Shown here in pieces: positions 58,040 to 64,000 of a stretch of 64,000 nucleotides of DNA. Each line of letters begins with the position of its first letter. Position 1 is the first letter of the stretch. The notes beneath the pieces were generated by a model. That model was not told the DNA's origin. It made no database searches and saw only the letters and a program-made list of their open reading frames with translations. Source of the DNA: Parus major. Lineage: Eukaryota; Chordata; Aves; Passeriformes; Paridae. Location of the stretch: assembly GCF_001522545.3 (NCBI RefSeq), contig NC_031773.1, positions 37,475,466-37,539,465 on the forward strand. Direction: 5' to 3'. The position numbers and the translations under genes are program-made.

Positions 58040-61000
58040 TAAATTGCCTTTTCTTGAGTGAGTGAATAGATTTTTTCACTGTGTGTTAAATTGATACACA
58101 AAGGGATTTATTTGTATTACAGTAGAACCAGAGGGTTGATGGCAATTGTTTTTTTATCCTTTCATAGTAACTCTGGATAGGTAGGTAGGGTTTTAGGAGT
58201 AAAGAAAAGCTTCTGTTGAGGAATGTGTGGTTATCCAAACATAAGTCTCAAATCCTGGATTTTGCAGGCACATGAAACAACAGAGTGGTTCATGGACAAT
58301 TTCAGTCTTTGCCTATATGGTAGTTGTCAAAACCAAAGTAATTACAGGGGCAGGGGAGGGGAGGTGTGTTAACTCTTGTGTTACCAGAAAATGCAGAGAC
58401 TGAACCCTGGGCTGGTACATCTAAATGTAGGAAACTTAAAATACTTCAATATAGTATTTTAGAAAAATAAATCAAGATTTTTTTATTTTAAGATTAGGTC
58501 TGAGGAATTAATCCTTCAACCACATGTTGAAGTACACAGTACAAGCCCAGAGGAGTAACTGCTTATGTTATGAGCTAGGTGAGGCAATTTGAAAGCCTTG
58601 GAGGAAGAAAGGGTGAAAAAAGTGAGTTGAAAAGTAATTTTCAAAAATTTGGCTACAGGATGTGCATATTAAATGTAGGGGACGTTTTAGTTCCTGTCTG
58701 TTTACCCAGGGACAGAAATTCTGAGGAAATGTGGGATGAGCCATCAAGAGTCTTTGGAAGACTCATTCTGTCCTTCGGAAGAGGTGCAATTAAGGGAGTG
58801 AGGCTGTGGATACAAACTGACCCAACTGGTGTGAGTACAGCCCTGAGCTGTTTCCTGTGCTTGTAAACCAGTTTGGAGTGGAAGTGGAAGAAATGCTGGA
58901 CATAGAGCCCAGCTACTGCTTGCTCTCCAAACCTGGTATTTTAATGCCTCTGTATGTTTGTATGGCAGTGCTGGGATTGTCATAGGGGCAACTTGGTGCT
59001 TGAGATTTTTATTGGGCTTTCTCTTAGCATGTTATTCTCATTTGCTTAATGGGAGATTTTTCTCAGTGTACCCAGTCAACACAAAGTTAAGCCAGCTTCC
59101 TTTGTGTGTTGGAGAATTGGAATGAATGGTAAAATCCACCCTGTTGCTCTAGTTTAATAAAACATGCTTACAGCTTCTTATTAATGCTAAGAATTTGTCA
59201 TGAGATCGCTGCTTTTTTAGTAGAAGAGTGTACTCAGAGTTACTCAAGAGTTAAATGTGTAGCAAACAAATTCCTTCTAAAAAAGGAATTCTGCATCCAT
59301 CTCTCCATTTTAGCTGTCAGTTTCTGCCACAAAATGACCGCATTCCATGATTTGAATAGAAGTGCAATGCTCGTATTCAAACCTCTCATGCTTCTGTTGA
59401 AGCAAAGGGGAGTGTAGTATGTTCTATCACCAGTTTACATACCAGGATTATTTGGTTTTACACAAAGCAAATGGGATACTCCATCCCAGATTCTTCTTTG
59501 GCAAGATGCATGATCTGCTATCCTGAGTCCCCCTTTCCTGCACTCTAAGCTCCTGGGCTGCTGAAAATCACCATGCTCAGCCTCCTGGCTTGGTTTTCCA
59601 AGGGAAAGATGCTATGCAGAGCTAACTTTTCATTTTGATCGCTCTAATTCCTATGAGTTTTATGAAGACTTGTGTCTTGATGTTAATTAGCTTCAGCTGA
59701 GGGAAAATAGTCTCTAGTTGCTTGGCTGTGTGACTGAAAAGTAATGGCTCACTCATTGCTTAGGAAATGCTTCCTGGCCTGCCAGTTGGCACATACGTAC
59801 TCTGTGCTGTGGCTTGTCCAAAGCTGATTCTTGTCTGGCTGTTAGATCTGTGGGATGGAGAGGAAAAGAGATGATGCAAAATTGTGCAAAGTTGTGGTGT
59901 GAAACTTAATGAGGCAGGGGGAGATGGAAGACATGATGCCAGTAACCTTAGGGGTAGATTTCACCATTATGAGGAAGCCTGATGGATCTGTTTTTCTGCT
60001 CACAGAACAGCTTGTAACAATTGGGGATTATTGTTTTGCTGTTCTTTTGTAGAAAGACTGAAAATAAAACTTGCATTGCTACTAATATATTCAGAGATGG
60101 TATCTGCATGCCAGTTCTTAAACCAGAAGACTCTTAACATAATAAAAATGCTTTCTGAACGGAACTCTAATCCTATAAAAATGCCCCATTAATCCTGCAG
60201 AGTGATGTCATTATCACACACTTGCTTTCTAAATGAGGAATGTTTGTAGAATTGGACTGCCGTCTGCCTGGATAGCTGAAAATTTTTATTCTAAGAGGTT
60301 CCTTACTGATCACCCACTAGAGGGCTTAACTTCATTGGGAAACTAACCACTGTAAAGTTTGAATGTGTTTGTAAAAATGTCTCCTTTCCTCGTGTTCTGA
60401 TTCTGCAGCGATGGTAATCAAGCACTTGTCATTGAGCATCCACTCTGGACAGAGAAACGCATCCCCAAAGAAATAGTGAGAGTTTGATCTTCAAACCATT
60501 AGGAAGGTTCTTGAGCGGCTTGGGAGATGGTTCTCAGAAAAGAGAAAATGCCCCCAGCCTCGTGTTGTCCATCTCTTTCATTAGTTTCACCAAAGCTAAT
60601 CCTTAGGAAGATCATCTGTGCACAACAAAATGTGGCCTCACTTGAATTCTTCATTGAAAATACCATATTTTGTTAATGACAATGGGCCAACTTTCAAACC
60701 AGGGTAATCTTGTGCCCATTTCATAGAAAGCAATTGTTATCAGTTGTTTATAATCCTGATGAATGTTGTGACCTCTATATATTTAAGTCCTCTCAAACAT
60801 CATGCTGGAAAATTTATAGAAAATTTATCTTGACTTAAATGTACAAATATATTACTATTGGAATATTTAAATTTTACTTTTGAAGAAAACATCTGTAATT
60901 TAGAAATGTAACACTGGCATTTTTAAAGTGTGGACAAGTGTGTTCCGTGTTGTGCTTGTTTTCTTACAAAAGAAATTATTTTCTAGTGCATTTTTTTCTG

Positions 61001-64000
61001 TTCAAGTTTTTCAGTAGTGCCAGTCTGGGAGTATTCTAATACTTGCGTAGATAACATGTTTTGTTGCCTTGATATAATTTGATTTGATTTTTTTAATCTC
61101 AATATAGTCCTCCTTACAGTTACAGTTCAGTGTAGTTGGCTGGATAATTCTTTTTCCTTAGCTGACATCCTTAATGCACTTGGGACTTAGCTGTTTCCTA
61201 CCTTGCTTTGGGCTGAGATGTCTAAACTTTATGAAGCCTATTGCTTTAACTCTTGCAAAGTTCCTTTGCAGCTAATAAGGCTTGGCCTATTTTTAAATAT
61301 TAGAAATTAAACAACTGGGAAATACTACATATATCAACTTTGCTATTGAAAAATTGTTTAAAAAAGCCCACAAAACCAAACAAAACTCACAAAAAAGCTA
61401 TTTTGGATAGATTTTTTTTTTCTGTTAAACCAAAAGAGTTCATTTCTATTAATATAACAATAACTTAGTTGTGAAACTGCATATGAAGTATGGTGAGAAA
61501 TAGTCTTGAGAAAGGGAGGAATCCCAGATCAGATTTCTCAAAAGAGCCTGAGTTTTGAACACTTTCTGAACCAGACTTCAACGAGCTTGACAGTAAGGTG
61601 ACAGAGACTCATGATGAAATTTGGAAGATGTAATACTTGGTTTCATCTTGAGAGCAGTCTTGGCAGTAGGTTTATGAGATAGTGAAAGTCTGTTTTCTAT
61701 AAGTTCTTACATAAGGGTTCAAAGTCTGTGAATGACTACATCAATGTGTCCCTATGACATAGGAAATCACTTCTTTTGCTTCTGTTTGTGGTGTGGAGTG
61801 GTTTTGGATTGCATACTTCAGGTGCAACTGAGCTGAGAGATGCTGTCCAGCTGTAGACAGCCAATCCATGGGAACAGCCCAAGGCCAGTCAGAAGTAAAA
61901 ACAAAGCGAAAAAATGCTCTTGAAATGCAACTACAGGAATGTCAGCTTCTCAGATCCAACAGTAAGATATTTAAGATACTTCTTAAATACTCCACACAGA
62001 GTGTAGTGCTACGCATCAGTTTGCAATAAGTACCCTTGTGCCATCAGTGATCCCAAACCTTCAACAGTGCTGTTGGCTGCTGTGTGGACACAGGGTTTTG
62101 TCCTTGTCCATGCTTGGATAACTTGGCTGAGTTTTCATTTGCTTTCTCATGTCCATCTGGGGAGCAGGAAAGAGAAAAGTCTAGAAGAAAGGGTGGGAGA
62201 ACTTTTTACCCAAGAGAGGTCATCAACTTCTGAGTTTTACTTGGGTCCAACCACTCTTTCTGCAGCATGCTCAGAGGGTCTCACAAAGCGCCTCCCAGGA
62301 AGAATGGAGGGTAGGCAAAAGGTAGGCTTTGCAAAATAAAATGAACATCAGCAATTTCAAGTAGCATTATTTGTGTTTTTAAAGCCGTGCTTTTCAATGA
62401 TTCTATTTACATTATGGTAAAGCAGGCAAGGGACTTTTATTTTAAATCATGATAATTTTTAATTTTGGTAAAATTATGTTTTTATATTTTAACAATAATT
62501 AGAAATGAAACCCTTTGGCCCTGTTGAATTCTTTCTCCTTTTTCCTAATACAAAATTTTCATAACATGATTTATTAAAACTAAAATATAATTATCCTCTG
62601 AGAAGCCTTCTTCTGTGCTATAAGCAATCTATACCCAGAATATTCTTAAAAAGCCAGATGTATTATTTAATAGAAGTTCATCTCTCTCCTTCCGGGACAG
62701 AAAAAAACCAATATATTAATATGTAAAATCATGCAGTTATAATTTATACAGTGGTATTATTTCAGTGTCTTGCAAAATTATTTTGCTGTACTAAGGAGCA
62801 GAGAATAGCCCTCAACTCAAGCCTCAATGCACACAAAGGTGTGTGACGACAGAAGGATCTCTCAAACCACCATGACATGGCAACATTTCTGTCATTGTCT
62901 GCTAGGTTATAAAGGGCCAATTCAATTCAACAGGGGAGTAAGGCTCGCAGGTCTGGTGGAAGTGTAACTAATACAGACTGTGCTGAGGAGCTACCATGCA
63001 TTGCTAATGAGAGACATGCAGCCAGGAAGTCGTACACAACACTCGCAAAGCTCCTGGAGCTGTATGTAGCTACCAAGCTTGATGTCTCCTGCTCCCTTCC
63101 TCTTTTGCATTGCATTATTTTGAGTAATGAGTCCAATTATCTAACCTCTAAAGGATTTCAACACGCTGTAGAAATACATAGTTGTAAGATGCCATATAAT
63201 CAAAGCCATTAATTTTGATAAATTCCCTTTTTCTAACTTAAACTGAAATGAACATTATAGGAAAGCTCAGTTTAATGATACCATGGAGTATATTCTTGCT
63301 TCATTCACTGCTGTCCACTTTGCAAGGTAAGAATTTTATTCCATTTTTTTTTGTAGTAATACTAATTTTTACAAAAAATTTGTCTAAATATTTTAATATT
63401 ACAGCTACTTCTTATTTCTATCATATTTTTTTAACCTTGCTGGCATTTGTAAATGCAGTTTAAACAAGTATATATCACCATTCTCTTTCACAGGTGTAGA
63501 AACTAAAATATAAATCTTTTTTAAGAGTCATTTTTTATGTCTGAATTTGTTAGAATACAATTATTTATGAACAAAATCTTTCTTACCTTTATTGCTATTA
63601 TTGTCAGATGAGTAGCATTTAATGATTTTCGGTGAGGTAAGATTTTGTTTGAACTGAATGCACCTGCAGATTGTTTAAACATTGTTAGACTGCCAGGATA
63701 AATAATTGCTCTTCTAATTATAGAAATTACCTTATTTTCTATAAAATGCAGCTGGATCCTATAGATAGTTTTCTTGCTACAATTATAAAGATTTCTAATG
63801 TAACATAAAAAGTTTTTTTTGTGATTTTGTTTGGCTTTGTTTATTTGCTGGCTTGTTTTAAGCATGGACTCATTTAAAAATATTTACAATTGAGTCTTAC
63901 AAACAACAGTCAGAAAGGTATTATAACCCTGGAGGTTTGATTCTGGAAAGCTCTGAGTACCTGTTCTATTTTACCTGTTTACCTGTTCTATTTTTTTATG
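58040..64000. other. AT-rich DNA downstream of RPS16
   Basis: Nothing recognised in about 6 kb except the short tandem repeat at the window end. The next gene lies outside. Confidence 0.65.
63959..63999. repeat. Short tandem repeat at window end
   Basis: ACCTGTTCTATTTT occurs twice, separated by ACCTGTTT. It may continue beyond the window. Confidence 0.8.

Overview
This is vertebrate nuclear DNA, almost certainly from a bird and probably a songbird. Three signs point there. CR1 LINE tails with the avian terminal sequence occur on both strands. There are endogenous-retrovirus LTRs of a type I associate with passerine genomes. And one complete spliced gene, RPS16, encodes a 146-residue vertebrate uS9 ribosomal protein. 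Nothing looks bacterial, and there are no operons, CRISPR arrays or tRNA genes that I can support.

Layout: positions 1 to about 53,960 are AT-rich, gene-poor DNA, either intergenic or intronic to a gene whose exons lie elsewhere. I find no convincing protein gene there. The open frames are short and look like chance, apart from one weak candidate exon on the minus strand (35294-35517). Recognisable content is five CR1 fragments (6.7, 10.5, 11.3, 32.9 and 47.5 kb), a solo LTR (2900-3459), a truncated LTR of another family (18843-19050) beside an older repeat, several simple repeats, and a perfect 16-bp-arm hairpin (13994-14032).

At 53,963-54,197 a pyrimidine-rich tandem array leads into a CpG-rich promoter and then RPS16 on the plus strand. 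The five coding exons join without any frame error, every intron is GT-AG, and a polyadenylation signal lies 26 bases after the stop. A 90-base intron in the 5' UTR is likely but not certain. Intron 4 carries a 477-bp antisense solo LTR with a perfect 5-bp target-site duplication. It belongs to the same family as the LTR at 2900. From about 58,040 to 64,000 the sequence is again AT-rich and without a recognised gene.

RPS16 is the only gene whose product is known here. It is a core part of the 40S subunit, so there is no multi-gene pathway to describe. The points of most interest are the promoter structure of RPS16, the LTR inside it, the isolated hairpin, and the contrast between a housekeeping ribosomal-protein gene and the gene-poor DNA around it.
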